Below are positions 28,084 to 36,688 of a DNA stretch of 64,000 nt, in pieces. The position numbers and the translations under genes are program-made. Under the pieces are notes generated by a model. That model made no database searches. It was not told the origin of the DNA and saw only the letters and a program-made list of their open reading frames with translations. This DNA comes from Ligilactobacillus sp. WC1T17 (GTDB lineage: Bacteria > Bacillota > Bacilli > Lactobacillales > Lactobacillaceae), in assembly GCA_900110005.1 (NCBI GenBank), contig FOCC01000001.1, positions 50,427 to 114,426 on the forward strand, read 5' to 3'. Every line of letters starts with the position of its first letter. Position 1 is the stretch's first letter.

Positions 28084-28295
28084 TTTATGCACCTCTTTAA
28101 TTTTATCTTACTTCAAAGTATACCAGTATTTATCCTGAAAAGGTTCAGTCCAAGTGAAATTTTTCTGCCGGCTTAAAAAAAAGCCTATTTAATTTTCATA
28201 AACAGCTCCGGCAGGCTCTTTTTTCAGGTCAATATCCGCCAATTTATGGTCAATTTATGTCTTGTCGGCCGTAAATAGGCATGTTATGGTATAAG

Positions 28296-28309
28296 GGAAA
28301 ACGATTGCA
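28296..28309 (+). promoter_or_regulatory. cre-like site before the AraC-type regulator
   Basis: GGAAAACGATTGCA fits the CcpA operator except for the first base. It lies about 16 bases upstream of the start codon, between promoter and ribosome binding site. Confidence 0.4.
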
Positions 28310-28325
28310 AAAAAGGAGGGAGAAA

Positions 28326-29183
28326 ATGGATACCACCCACGAAATCGTCTTGCCGACCGATCCTTTACCCGTATGGCTTTATGTACATCATAATAATCCG
28401 GTAGCCTTTATTGCCCCACACTGGCATCAAGGTATTGAAGTTTCTTTTACGCTTGACGGTTCAATTGATGATTTCACCATTTCCGGCGAACATTTTAAAA
28501 CCGTACCCCGCCAGCTTTTAATCGTCAATACGCGTGAAATCCACAGCATTAAAACCTTAGCCACGAATCAGGCTTCTTTAGCTTTATCGTTGATTTTTCC
28601 GTATAGCTATATCAAAGGACTCTACCCTAAAATAAGTACTGTCTTTCTTGACTTAAATCATCCGGAGACTTTTTCGCCGCAGCAAAAAGAAGCCTATGCT
28701 GCTTTACAGGGCATGATGCTGCAAATTACCCTGCTGACCCAAGTTGATTCTGATTTTCGTCTTTTAAAACTAATGACTTTAATCACGCAAAGTTTAGAAA
28801 TGATCTTGCGCTATTTTGCCGTACCCAAAGCAACTAAGGAAAATTCACCGCAAAAAGTCTACGCTATCGGCCGCCTGCAGGATGTTATCAAATTTATCAG
28901 TGACAACTACCAAAGATCCTTAACGCTGGACGAAATCGCTCAGCATGTGAATGTTTCCAAGGAATATCTAGCACGATTCTTCAAAAAATATATGGAAATT
29001 ACCGTGGGCCAATATCTTAATAATGTCCGCGCCCAGCATGCTCACAGTGATCTGTTAAAGGGCAAAAATCTTACCCAAACAGCCTTGGACAACGGTTTTT
29101 CCGGTATTCGCGCTTTAAACCGCGCCGTTGCCAACCTTTATGGTAAAACTGCTTCAGCTTTAATCAAAGAAAGGAAAAAATAA
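28326..29183 (+). CDS. AraC-family transcription regulator with cupin sensor
   Basis: 285 residues from ATG 28326, which follows AAAGGAGGG; the upstream ATG lacks such a site. The N-terminal cupin-like domain (FIAPHWHQGIEVSFTLDG, RQLLIVNTREIHSI) is followed by a C-terminal double helix-turn-helix (DNYQRSLTLDEIAQHVNVSK through EYLARFFKKYMEITVGQYLN). It is the first gene of a run that includes a ROK kinase, an esterase and an MFS carrier, so it likely activates a sugar catabolic locus in response to the sugar. The stop is one base before the next start region. Confidence 0.88.
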   Translation: MDTTHEIVLPTDPLPVWLYVHHNNPVAFIAPHWHQGIEVSFTLDGSIDDFTISGEHFKTVPRQLLIVNTREIHSIKTLATNQASLALSLIFPYSYIKGLYPKISTVFLDLNHPETFSPQQKEAYAALQGMMLQITLLTQVDSDFRLLKLMTLITQSLEMILRYFAVPKATKENSPQKVYAIGRLQDVIKFISDNYQRSLTLDEIAQHVNVSKEYLARFFKKYMEITVGQYLNNVRAQHAHSDLLKGKNLTQTALDNGFSGIRALNRAVANLYGKTASALIKERKK

Positions 29184-29184
29184 C

Positions 29185-30063
29185 ATGCAAAATTACTTAG
29201 TTATCGATATCGGCGGGACCGATATCAAATTCGCTACCATTGATGAAAAAGGAACCATTTTAACAAAAGATAAGGTTCACACACCGCAAAACAAAAATGA
29301 TTTTTTAACAGCCATTGATACTATTGTTAAAAAGCACCCTGACCGGCAAGGGATTGCTATCTGCGCTCCTGGTAAAATTGCCGACACCACCATCCATTTC
29401 GGCGGGGCTTTGCCTTTCTTAGATGGTATTGATTTCGCTGCTATTTATCGTGCTGACCGCGTCGCTGTGATTAACGACGGCAAGGCTGCTGTGCTGGCTG
29501 AACACTGGCTGGGTGCTTTAAAGGATTCACAAAATTGTGCCGCCATCATCTTAGGTACTGGTGTTGGCGGCGGTATTATTCTAAATAATACGCTCTTAAA
29601 CGGTGCCCACTTCCAAGCCGGCGAACTGAGCTTTATGTGCCTTGATACCAAGGCTGAAGACTTTGGCGGCTATGCCGGCTCTTCCCTATCCGCCGTGCAA
29701 ATGATTATTCACATCAACAACGCCGTCGGCAATCCTGATGAAAAAGACGGATTTAAAGCCTTTGACGCTTTAAAAGCCGGTAATCAACAGGCAAAAGCCA
29801 TCTTTGCCGCTTACTGCCACCGGTTAGCCTGCTTAATCATGAATATCCAGTCTGTCGCTGATTTAGACGCTTTTGCTATTGGCGGCGGCATTTCCGCTCA
29901 ACCTCTCGTTTTAAGCGGACTAAAGCAGGCCTACGAAGATATTTATGCAAACAATCCGCTCATTAAATTAACCTTTACCAAACCTAAACTGGTTCAAGCC
30001 AAATTCCAAGCTGATGCCAACCTTTATGGTGCTTTATACCATTTACTGATACTGAGTAAATAA
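29185..30063 (+). CDS. ROK-family sugar kinase (no zinc motif)
   Basis: 292 residues. The N-terminal phosphate loop LVIDIGGTDIKFATIDEKGT and the second motif IILGTGVGGGIILNN are clear. The ROK zinc motif (CxCGxxGC) is absent: ELSFMCLDTKAEDFGGYAG stands in its place. That resembles beta-glucoside kinases rather than NagC-type repressors. No helix-turn-helix is present, so it is an enzyme. It would phosphorylate a free sugar or glycoside delivered by the locus. It is co-transcribed with the AraC gene and ends at a terminator. Confidence 0.85.
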   Translation: MQNYLVIDIGGTDIKFATIDEKGTILTKDKVHTPQNKNDFLTAIDTIVKKHPDRQGIAICAPGKIADTTIHFGGALPFLDGIDFAAIYRADRVAVINDGKAAVLAEHWLGALKDSQNCAAIILGTGVGGGIILNNTLLNGAHFQAGELSFMCLDTKAEDFGGYAGSSLSAVQMIIHINNAVGNPDEKDGFKAFDALKAGNQQAKAIFAAYCHRLACLIMNIQSVADLDAFAIGGGISAQPLVLSGLKQAYEDIYANNPLIKLTFTKPKLVQAKFQADANLYGALYHLLILSK

Positions 30064-30093
30064 AGCAAAAATTTTTGAAAAATAGTCAATCGA

Positions 30094-30140
30094 CGCCACT
30101 TTTTGGTTAAAAATATTATTACCAAAAGGGGGCGTTTTTA
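30094..30140 (+). terminator. terminator after the ROK kinase gene
   Basis: CGCCACTTTTTGGT pairs imperfectly with ACCAAAAGGGGGCG and is followed by TTTTTATTT. Confidence 0.7.
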
Positions 30141-30147
30141 TTTAAGA

Positions 30148-30161
30148 TGTAAGCGTAAACA
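30148..30161 (+). promoter_or_regulatory. canonical CcpA operator (cre)
   Basis: TGTAAGCGTAAACA fits the consensus TGWAANCGNWNNCA at every position. It lies 24 bases before the esterase start codon, so glucose repression of the esterase-MFS operon is expected. Confidence 0.8.
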
Positions 30162-30184
30162 AAAAAACGAAGGGAATGAACTTT

Positions 30185-31072
30185 GTGACCACAGATGAAA
30201 TTAAAGAAGCAATTATGGCCATGCGCACCGCTTTTAAAAAAGGCGATGATGCTCGTGACGCCGGTTTAGATGCTAACCCGCCTGAAGTTTTAAGAATTAA
30301 TGATTTAGCTTACGGGCCTGATCCAAAATGGAATCTTTTAGATTTATATCTGCCTAAAAATGTGTCAGGCAAAATCCCGGTTATTATTAATATTCATGGC
30401 GGCGGTTGGTGTTATGGCACTAAAGAAACCTACCAATTTTATGGTTTGAACCTCGCCAAAGGCGGCTTTGCCTTTGTCAACCCTAATTACACCTTAGCAC
30501 CGGACAACGTCTTTCCGGGCGAATTAGATGAAGTCAATACTTACATTCACTGGGTGGCTGACTACGCCGACGAATACAACCTCGACAAAAACAATGTCTT
30601 TTTAACCGGTGATAGCGCTGGTGGTCAAATGGCCGAACAATATATCACTATTTTAACCAACCCTAAGTATCGTGAACTTTTCGGTTATGACTTAACTGAT
30701 CTGCATTTTAGAGCAGCAGCTTTAAACAGCGCCGCCTTCTTTATCGGCGATCTCGGCATGATTTCCGGCGCTGTTGAAGGCTATTTCACACCTGAAGTTA
30801 GAGCCCAAAAGCAGGATATGCTGCAAACGGAAAAATATATTACCAAAGATTTCCTGCCTTGCTACTTAACTACCGCCAATGAAGACTTCATCCACGACCA
30901 GACCATTAAATTTGACGGCTTCTTGACGGCTTTAGGCGTGGAACATATTTGCAAGTCATTCGGTGATGCAGATCATCCCGAACCACACGTTTTCTTGATG
31001 AATCAAAAAGATACTTTAGCTAAGCAGGCTAATGATGAAGAAATGGCCTTCTTTAGAGCACACATGATTTAA
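30185..31072 (+). CDS. alpha/beta hydrolase, carbohydrate-esterase or lipase type
   Basis: 295 residues from GTG 30185, eight bases after GAAGGG; ATG 30176 sits on top of that site. The oxyanion motif INIHGGGWCYGTKETY and nucleophile elbow LTGDSAGGQMAEQY are typical of the hormone-sensitive lipase/BD-FAE group. Catalytic Asp and His are likely in NEDF and DADHPEPHVF. No signal peptide, so it acts in the cytoplasm. With an MFS carrier behind and a ROK kinase before it, deacylation of an imported acylated sugar is a reasonable inference. Confidence 0.85.
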   Translation: MTTDEIKEAIMAMRTAFKKGDDARDAGLDANPPEVLRINDLAYGPDPKWNLLDLYLPKNVSGKIPVIINIHGGGWCYGTKETYQFYGLNLAKGGFAFVNPNYTLAPDNVFPGELDEVNTYIHWVADYADEYNLDKNNVFLTGDSAGGQMAEQYITILTNPKYRELFGYDLTDLHFRAAALNSAAFFIGDLGMISGAVEGYFTPEVRAQKQDMLQTEKYITKDFLPCYLTTANEDFIHDQTIKFDGFLTALGVEHICKSFGDADHPEPHVFLMNQKDTLAKQANDEEMAFFRAHMI

Positions 31073-31090
31073 ATTAGGAGGTATTTTATT

Positions 31091-32287
31091 ATGCATGAAA
31101 CCAAAGATAAACTTTCTTTTAAAGCATCGCTGCTTTCAATTTCAATCTTTTTAATGATGGCGCCGCAAATTTCATCAGCCTTGCCGCTGATGTACAAAGC
31201 GTTTCCAGGTGTCAATGCTGCCGGGGTGCAAATGCTGTCGACCGTACCCAACTTCGGGATTGTGTTAGGCTTAATGATTAGTCCTATTTTAGTCCGTTTA
31301 TGGGGCCAAAAACCTGTGATTCTAACCGGTTTGATTGTGGCCTTATTGTCAGGAACCTTCCCAATGTACGCTACCGCTTATACCCCGATTCTTATTTCCC
31401 GCTTTTTAATTGGTTTTGGGATTGGCTTATTCAACTCCATGGCGGTCAGCTTGATTCCGCAATTTTACAGCGGCGATGAAGAAGAATTGGCTTCAATGAT
31501 TGGCTATCAAAATGTGATGGGTTCTGTTGGGGGCGCTATTTCCTCCTTCTTGGTTAGCTACCTGGTTACTATCAGCTGGCATGCAGCTTTTGCTATTTAT
31601 TTCTTGATTATTCCATCTTTGATTGCTTTTACAATCTTTGTGCCGCTGCCAAAGAAAAATGCTTCGGTTAAGGCCAACGATACTCAAGCTAAACAACCCG
31701 CTCAACATATCAACGGCAAAGTCATCTTAATTGCCTGCTTGATTTTTGCCATCTTTGCTTTTTACATGCCAATGTCTTATGAATTGCCTTCTTTGATCGT
31801 GGCTGAAAAGATGGGAACAGCCAGCACCTCTGCCTTAATTGCCGGGGTTTCCACCTTGTTTGGGATTCCAATTGGCGCTTCATTCGGCTTCTTCTTTAAG
31901 CGTCTGCATGATTTAATCTTCCCTGCCGGCTTTTGTCTGGTTGCTTTAGGCTTGCTCATGGTTGCTTTAGCACCAAACATTGTTGTCTTATTTATCGGGG
32001 TCATTGTCTTAGGGTTTGGCTTCGGTCTTGGGGTACCATACATGTACAACTGGCTTGATTGGGCCTGCCCTGAAGGATCTGTCAACTTGGCTACCACAAT
32101 CGTTTTGGTTTTAGTCAATGTCGGCTGTGCCCTTTCACCAACCATCGTCAATGCTATCGGTTCTGTTTTAGGCATGACCACCCCACGCGGCATTATGCTT
32201 TTAAGTACCATTGCTTTTGTAATTATTGCCGTTTATGCAATCGTGCACTACCTTGGAGTTCACAAGACTTCAACTGCTAAAAATTAA
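31091..32287 (+). CDS. major facilitator superfamily transporter
   Basis: 398 residues, twelve predicted helices with a central loop of about 30 residues (PLPKKNASVKANDTQAKQP). The MFS loop 2-3 motif is recognisable in LMISPILVRLWGQKPVILTG. It follows the esterase by 18 bases with AGGAGG before its ATG, so the two are an operon under the cre site. Import of the esterase substrate is the simplest role. Substrate and direction cannot be read. A strong terminator follows. Confidence 0.85.
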   Translation: MHETKDKLSFKASLLSISIFLMMAPQISSALPLMYKAFPGVNAAGVQMLSTVPNFGIVLGLMISPILVRLWGQKPVILTGLIVALLSGTFPMYATAYTPILISRFLIGFGIGLFNSMAVSLIPQFYSGDEEELASMIGYQNVMGSVGGAISSFLVSYLVTISWHAAFAIYFLIIPSLIAFTIFVPLPKKNASVKANDTQAKQPAQHINGKVILIACLIFAIFAFYMPMSYELPSLIVAEKMGTASTSALIAGVSTLFGIPIGASFGFFFKRLHDLIFPAGFCLVALGLLMVALAPNIVVLFIGVIVLGFGFGLGVPYMYNWLDWACPEGSVNLATTIVLVLVNVGCALSPTIVNAIGSVLGMTTPRGIMLLSTIAFVIIAVYAIVHYLGVHKTSTAKN

Positions 32288-32290
32288 AAA

Positions 32291-32320
32291 AATAGCGGTG
32301 AAAGATTTCACCGCTATTTT
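32291..32320 (+). terminator. terminator after the MFS gene
   Basis: AATAGCGGTGAAA pairs with TTTCACCGCTATT and is followed by TTTT. Confidence 0.9.
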
Positions 32321-32344
32321 TTGCTATTAAAGCTATTTTCAAAT

Positions 32345-32411
32345 GGTTAGTACGGCTCTTGCAGCCTGGAGTAGTCAGTCTTGTCATACGAAGCCTAAGC
32401 GCTCAGTTTTG
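32345..32411. repeat. partial copy of structured intergenic repeat (copy A)
   Basis: The segment GTCATACGAAGCCTAAGCGC (from about 32386), followed by TC.GTTTTGCACCCT, is the same as the right end of the copy at 63,724 except for one base. Only the right half is present. It ends right at the stop codon of pncB. Confidence 0.75.
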
Positions 32412-32415
32412 CACC

Positions 32416-33855
32416 CTATTCTTTCTCAGTGTATTTTTCCACCAGCTCTTGTTGGACCTGATACAATTTCGGTGTGATAAAGACCGGATATTCATCGGCA
32501 TTGAGTAAACGCTTCGTTGCCAAAGGAAGCAGAGCCAATTGGGCTTGACTGAATTTTTGAATCGCAAAGACATCGGGCTGTTCCATGGTGATTTCACCTT
32601 GATCCATCGCTAATTTTTGCAAAGGTACTGCCATAAAGTCGTGCAGCCGCCGCTTTTGCTTCGTTGCCAAAGGATCGGCTTTTAAAGCAACCAATTCGCT
32701 TGGAATGTCTTCATCTCTTAAAGCAATCAAGTCGGCAAAAGCCTTGTTGGTCTTCTTGTCAATCAAACGGTAGGTTTGCTTGATGCCAGGCAAAGTCAAC
32801 TTTCCTTTACTTTCGGAAACCTTAATCTTAGGAATCAATTGTCCATCTTTGATTACTCCGGCTAACTTGTAAACCCCACTCAAAACAGGCGAAGAAGAGC
32901 TGGTAATCATCTTTTCGCCTACCCCAAAGTTATCGATAGGCGCTTCTTGTTCAAGTAAAGAAGTAATAATATATTCATCCAAGGCGTTGGAGATGGTTAT
33001 CTTGGCATCGCTAAAGCCGGCTTCATCCAACATTTCCCGTGCTGCCTTAGCTAATTCAGTCACATCGCCAGAATCAATCCGAATGCCAAAGTGACTGTGC
33101 CCTTGGGCTTTTAATTCTTTAAAAATCCGAATCGCATTCGGCACCCCTGATTCTAAGACATCATAAGTATCAGCTAAAAGTGCGCAGTTGTCAGGATAAA
33201 TATCAGCCCAAGCTCTAAAGGCATCATATTCACTATCAAAGGCTTCAATCCAGCTATGCGCCATGGTACCGGCAGCCGGAATGTTAAATTTCTTAGCTGC
33301 CAAGAGATTGGAGGTTGAGGTAGCCCCGCCAATTACGGCAGCTCTAGCCCCATAAGTCGCACTGGATGGGCCTTGTGCCCGCCGTGCCCCAAATTCCATG
33401 ACGCCTCTACCCTTGGCAGCAGCAGTAATTCTGCGCGCCTTGGTGGCAATTAAAGTTTCATGGTTAATAATACTGAGCAGCAAGGTTTCAAATAATTGTG
33501 CCTGGATGAGGGGGCCCTCAATGGTCATCACTGGTTCCCGCGGAAAAATCGGTGTTCCTTCTCTAACAGCCCACACCTTGCAGGCAAATTTAAAATCGGC
33601 TAAATAATCAATAAAGTCAGGGGTAAATAACTTAAGCCCCTTCAAATATTCAATGTCTTCTGGTTCAAAATGGAAGTTCTTCAACTCGTTTAAAGCTTGT
33701 TCCATCCCAGCTAAAACGACAAAACTGCCATCATCGGGCATTTTTCTAAAGAAGATATCAAAGATACCTACTTCTTCACCCAGCTTCTTTTGAAAGCCGT
33801 TTGCCATTGTCAATTCATACAAATCGGTAACTAATGCCCAATTATCTGCATCCAT
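32416..33855 (-). CDS. pncB: nicotinate phosphoribosyltransferase
   Basis: 479 residues from ATG 33855 (MDADNWALVTDLYELTMANG), which follows CAGGAGG; the longer frame upstream has no such site. Motifs of the NAPRTase family are EVGIFDIFFRKMPDDGSFVV, EFGARRAQGPSSATYGARAA with the catalytic region, GTMAHSWIEAFDSEYDAF, and RIDSGDVTELAKAAREMLDE. It converts nicotinate and PRPP to nicotinate mononucleotide in NAD salvage, at the cost of ATP. It lies beside its likely regulator nrtR on the same strand, with an operator-like palindrome between them. Confidence 0.94.
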   Translation of the reverse strand: MDADNWALVTDLYELTMANGFQKKLGEEVGIFDIFFRKMPDDGSFVVLAGMEQALNELKNFHFEPEDIEYLKGLKLFTPDFIDYLADFKFACKVWAVREGTPIFPREPVMTIEGPLIQAQLFETLLLSIINHETLIATKARRITAAAKGRGVMEFGARRAQGPSSATYGARAAVIGGATSTSNLLAAKKFNIPAAGTMAHSWIEAFDSEYDAFRAWADIYPDNCALLADTYDVLESGVPNAIRIFKELKAQGHSHFGIRIDSGDVTELAKAAREMLDEAGFSDAKITISNALDEYIITSLLEQEAPIDNFGVGEKMITSSSSPVLSGVYKLAGVIKDGQLIPKIKVSESKGKLTLPGIKQTYRLIDKKTNKAFADLIALRDEDIPSELVALKADPLATKQKRRLHDFMAVPLQKLAMDQGEITMEQPDVFAIQKFSQAQLALLPLATKRLLNADEYPVFITPKLYQVQQELVEKYTEKE

Positions 33856-33909
33856 AAAGGATTCCTCCTGATTTAAGTCTAAAATACTTTTATAAGTGCT
33901 AAAAAAAGG

Positions 33910-33936
33910 TAAGTTCAACCTATTTAATCGAACTTA
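33910..33936. promoter_or_regulatory. inverted repeat upstream of pncB, possible NrtR operator
   Basis: TAAGTTC (33910-33916) and GAACTTA (33930-33936) are perfect complements 13 bases apart. They lie in the gap between nrtR and pncB, where an NrtR site would be expected. Confidence 0.45.
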
Positions 33937-33943
33937 TCTTACA

Positions 33944-34747
33944 CTACTTTAAAATTTTTTGCAAGCCTCGGCTTAAGACATCCTTGCGCAAAGCATATAG
34001 TTTAGCAGGACGTCCCGGGCGACGCTGCGTGATTTCCGTACCTAATTCTTTTAAGAGCGGCATATGCGTTTTTCTAAAATTCGAATTATCGATCAAATTG
34101 ACTTTAGTCTTCAAAAAAGGCGCATATACGCAACGGGCTTCTCTGATTGTGAATTTGTCGCCTAGCACCAGTAAAATATTGGGCTGATAGTTTAACTTAT
34201 TGCGAATCCGTTCGCAAGCAACTTTAAAAATCCAGTCATAGTCAAAAGCTAAGTGCCTTTCGGGGTCATATTTGGCGTGCTTGTAGTAATCTTTTTGGTT
34301 TTTAGCCTTGCTGGCTTCAAAATACAAGTCGCCATTGCTAAGACAATAATTTTTATTTTTAAAACCAAAAGAAAACCAGCGGGCATCTGAAGCACCGTAG
34401 CCGGGTTTTAAAGGCGGCATTTCAGGTAAGAAGGTCATATATGTCAATGACAAAATCCGGTCATTGCCACGACCAATGCGGCCTGGATTAGTAAAAGTCG
34501 CCAGCTGTTCGGTATTTATCTCTTCCAACTCTAAACCAATCTTTTCTCTAACCAGCCGCAAAGCTGCTGCATCGGCACTTTCTTCGGCTCTTAAGTAAGT
34601 TTCAGGCATCGCCCAAGCACCTTTTTCAGGGTCGTTTGCCCGTCTGACCAAAAGCATATTAACCTCATCAGCCAACCGATCATAGCTCCAAATAATGTTG
34701 ACGATATTGATATATGGCCGTTCTAAAAGATTCGTTTGGTCGCTCAA
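33944..34747 (-). CDS. nrtR: NrtR: Nudix-domain regulator of NAD metabolism
   Basis: About 267 residues from TTG 34747; the upstream GTG at 34756 lies inside the AAAGGGTGG site. The N-terminal Nudix-like domain (YINIVNIIWSYDRLADEVNM, KGAWAMPETYLRAEESADAAALRLVREKIGLELEEI) has a degenerate Nudix box: the REUXEE core reads RLVREKIG, as in NrtR members that bind ADP-ribose without hydrolysis. The C-terminal winged helix (LLKELGTEITQRRPGRPAKLYAL and on) binds DNA. NrtR represses NAD salvage genes and is released by ADP-ribose. Its place next to pncB fits. Confidence 0.88.
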   Translation of the reverse strand: MSDQTNLLERPYINIVNIIWSYDRLADEVNMLLVRRANDPEKGAWAMPETYLRAEESADAAALRLVREKIGLELEEINTEQLATFTNPGRIGRGNDRILSLTYMTFLPEMPPLKPGYGASDARWFSFGFKNKNYCLSNGDLYFEASKAKNQKDYYKHAKYDPERHLAFDYDWIFKVACERIRNKLNYQPNILLVLGDKFTIREARCVYAPFLKTKVNLIDNSNFRKTHMPLLKELGTEITQRRPGRPAKLYALRKDVLSRGLQKILK

Positions 34748-34807
34748 AATGTCCACCCTTTCTTATTTTGTTTTTTTGTTTATACTAGAATTATAGCTTA
34801 AAAAAAC

Positions 34808-34820
34808 AGTACTGTGTACT
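34808..34820. promoter_or_regulatory. palindrome between nrtR and the next gene
   Basis: AGTACTGTGTACT is a short inverted repeat (AGTAC/GTACT) in the divergent promoter region. It may be an operator for either gene. Confidence 0.3.
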
Positions 34821-34862
34821 AAAACAAATGTATTCACTAAATTAACTAAAGGAGCACAAATT

Positions 34863-35204
34863 ATGTTTAATATGATTCCTGATAATTTAACCCAAGTCAT
34901 GGAAAAATTAGCTTGGCTCAATGCCAACGGCTATCCTGACAAAACGAAAAATGATGTAATTAACGACATGGTCAAAGATGGCACTCAAGACATGTTTGAT
35001 ACGGCTTTGGAAGGTCCTTATTATACCATGCGCTGGCTCGAGGAAGGCAAAAAACTTAATGTTTTTGGACCCATGGGTGATGTAATCGAAGTTATCACCC
35101 CCCGTCCGGAATATGCTGATTTTTACGCCGACCTGGAAAATAATGACATCCTTTTTTGGCGTAATTTAGCTACCCAAGTTCAAAAAGTCGTCGGTCACGA
35201 TTAA
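34863..35204 (+). CDS. small conserved-looking hypothetical protein
   Basis: 113 residues, soluble and acidic, with a clear AAAGGAG site before ATG 34863. It starts MFNMIPDNLTQVMEKLAWLN and ends ATQVQKVVGHD. I see no signal peptide, membrane helix or known motif. It is divergent from nrtR and could share a control region with it. Codon choice and GC content resemble the metabolic genes around it, so it is native rather than imported. Confidence 0.7.
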   Translation: MFNMIPDNLTQVMEKLAWLNANGYPDKTKNDVINDMVKDGTQDMFDTALEGPYYTMRWLEEGKKLNVFGPMGDVIEVITPRPEYADFYADLENNDILFWRNLATQVQKVVGHD

Positions 35205-35223
35205 TATATTAATTTAACTTGAC

Positions 35224-35251
35224 TTGCATTCTGTCAAAAACGTGCTAAAAT
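35224..35251 (+). promoter_or_regulatory. promoter of the small gene at 35,341
   Basis: TTGCAT (35224-35229), a 16-base spacer and the extended -10 TGCTAAAAT (TAAAAT 35246-35251). Confidence 0.55.
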
Positions 35252-35340
35252 GTAAGATATTTTTAGAGAAGAAAGAAGAATAGCTTATTAGAAAGGTAAC
35301 TCTTAAACGCTCGCCGGCGTTTGAGCAAAAAGATTTACTC

Positions 35341-35511
35341 ATGCTCAAAGTAAACCTGAAATTAGCAGGTATCAGCTTTAAGAACGTCCCTGTCACGGTG
35401 GCTGAACAAACGACCGATTCCTTGGCCTATCAAGTTGATGCGCCCATTTTCGAACGCATCTACACCAGTGTCAGATCTCATAACCAATCTGTCGTTGATT
35501 TAGACGACTAA
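35341..35511 (+). CDS. 56-residue hypothetical protein with hairpin leader
   Basis: A small frame from ATG 35341 encodes a soluble protein starting MLKVNLKLAGISFKNVPVTV and ending SVVDLDD. No ribosome binding site is obvious near the ATG. Instead a hairpin (AAACGC / GCGTTT, about 35308-35325) lies just upstream, after GAAAGG. A good promoter is 90 bases upstream and a strong terminator follows directly. Codon use is ordinary (GCG, GTC, ACC), unlike the AT-rich island behind it. I do not recognise a family. The hairpin could be a translational control element or could hide a frame that starts earlier without an ATG. Confidence 0.5.
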   Translation: MLKVNLKLAGISFKNVPVTVAEQTTDSLAYQVDAPIFERIYTSVRSHNQSVVDLDD

Positions 35512-35548
35512 AAAGCAGGACTCAGTTGAGCCCTGCTTTTTTTAAACT
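35510..35548. repeat. 39-bp direct repeat, left copy (terminator)
   Basis: Identical over 39 bases to 40019-40057. It contains a hairpin (AGCAGG.CTCA / TGAG.CCTGCT) followed by T7, so it acts as a terminator in both directions. It also supplies the last codon and stop (GTTTAA) of the MFS exporter gene. Confidence 0.95.
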
Positions 35549-36687
35549 AATTTTGTTTTTTCCAATTTCAAACTACATAAAACAGCCACTCCTAAAAGAG
35601 TCACACACAGCAAAGCGACAGTCGTATTTAATGATAACTGCTTAGTCAATAAACCAATTAGTATCGAGCCCAAGGTCATTAAGCCCGACTCAAAAATATT
35701 TACTACCGAAAATACTGTGGCCCTAATATGCCCATATGAAATAGTTTGAATGCGATTTTCTAGCAGAACATTCCATATCTCAAACACAGCATTCATCACA
35801 ATTAAACCAAGCAAGAGCCAAAAAACATTTCTAAACGCCAACAAAATTGAGCAGACCACCGCTAAAGCCTGTAAAAAAATAATTAAGCTTTTATCTGACC
35901 AATATTGAATAAATTTATACGATAACACACTCACCGCGCCCAAAAGAGAAATGATTCCAAAAACCGTCGAAATCATTTCTGTAGGCATTTTAAGCTGCTC
36001 TAAAAGTAAAGTCCCATATTGGTAGCTAATGGTAATCGCACCGGAAGCAAAACAGGTGGCAAAAGTTACCGGCCAAAAAGCCCGCTCATGCAAGGTGAAA
36101 TCTTTTAATTCAGAAAATAATAACTTAAAAGTAATGGGGTCATCTTCATCTGTCATCTTTTGCTCACTAATACTAAGGCAGGTAAGTAAAGCAGCTAACC
36201 GTACAATAATAGCACTTATGAATAAAACATTCCACGAAATTTTGGCGAGCCAGCCACCAGAAAAATTTCCCAAAGCTACAGCCAGGGTAATACACCCGTT
36301 AAATAAGCCTGCATATTTTAAATACGCCTTTTTTTGAGTTTCCGGAATGTTTTCATATAAAAGAGAAACATCTGTTCCGGAAATTAGTGCAAGCCCCACG
36401 GCAAAAATTACAAACCCAGCAAATAAAACAAGATGCTGCTTAGGCATAAAATAGGTTAGCAAATAAAGAGCACATAATACCTCCCCTAAAACTAACGCTC
36501 TTTTATGCCCAATCCAATCAGAAATAATTCCCGACGGCACTTCAAATAGTGCTTGGCAAATGGTAAAAGTCCCCTCTAAAAAAGCAATTTGGGCAACACT
36601 CCACCCTTGAGCTTTTAAATAAATCATCCAAACTACCACTTCAAGCATGATATTGGATAGACTGTTATATAGCAAAATACGTTTCAT
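35542..36687 (-). CDS. mccC: MFS exporter, candidate peptide-nucleotide efflux pump (MccC-like)
   Basis: 381 residues with twelve predicted membrane helices. Conserved MFS features are PSGIISDWIGHKRALVLGE in loop 2-3 and a charged central loop (EQKMTDEDDPITFKLLFSE). It is the last gene of the minus-strand run and starts one base after the stop of the binding-protein-like gene. In the microcin C operon of E. coli the MFS protein MccC exports the finished compound and protects the producer. That role is inferred here from context; the sequence itself only says MFS. The stop codon lies inside the flanking direct repeat, at the same place where queH stops in the other copy. GC is higher than in the genes before it. 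Confidence 0.75.
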   Translation of the reverse strand: MKRILLYNSLSNIMLEVVVWMIYLKAQGWSVAQIAFLEGTFTICQALFEVPSGIISDWIGHKRALVLGEVLCALYLLTYFMPKQHLVLFAGFVIFAVGLALISGTDVSLLYENIPETQKKAYLKYAGLFNGCITLAVALGNFSGGWLAKISWNVLFISAIIVRLAALLTCLSISEQKMTDEDDPITFKLLFSELKDFTLHERAFWPVTFATCFASGAITISYQYGTLLLEQLKMPTEMISTVFGIISLLGAVSVLSYKFIQYWSDKSLIIFLQALAVVCSILLAFRNVFWLLLGLIVMNAVFEIWNVLLENRIQTISYGHIRATVFSVVNIFESGLMTLGSILIGLLTKQLSLNTTVALLCVTLLGVAVLCSLKLEKTKLV

Positions 36688-36688
36688 T

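Noticed and set aside
31777..32211. 144-residue open frame on the minus strand
   Set aside because: Antisense to the MFS gene with low-complexity Lys/Pro/Thr content; a shadow frame.
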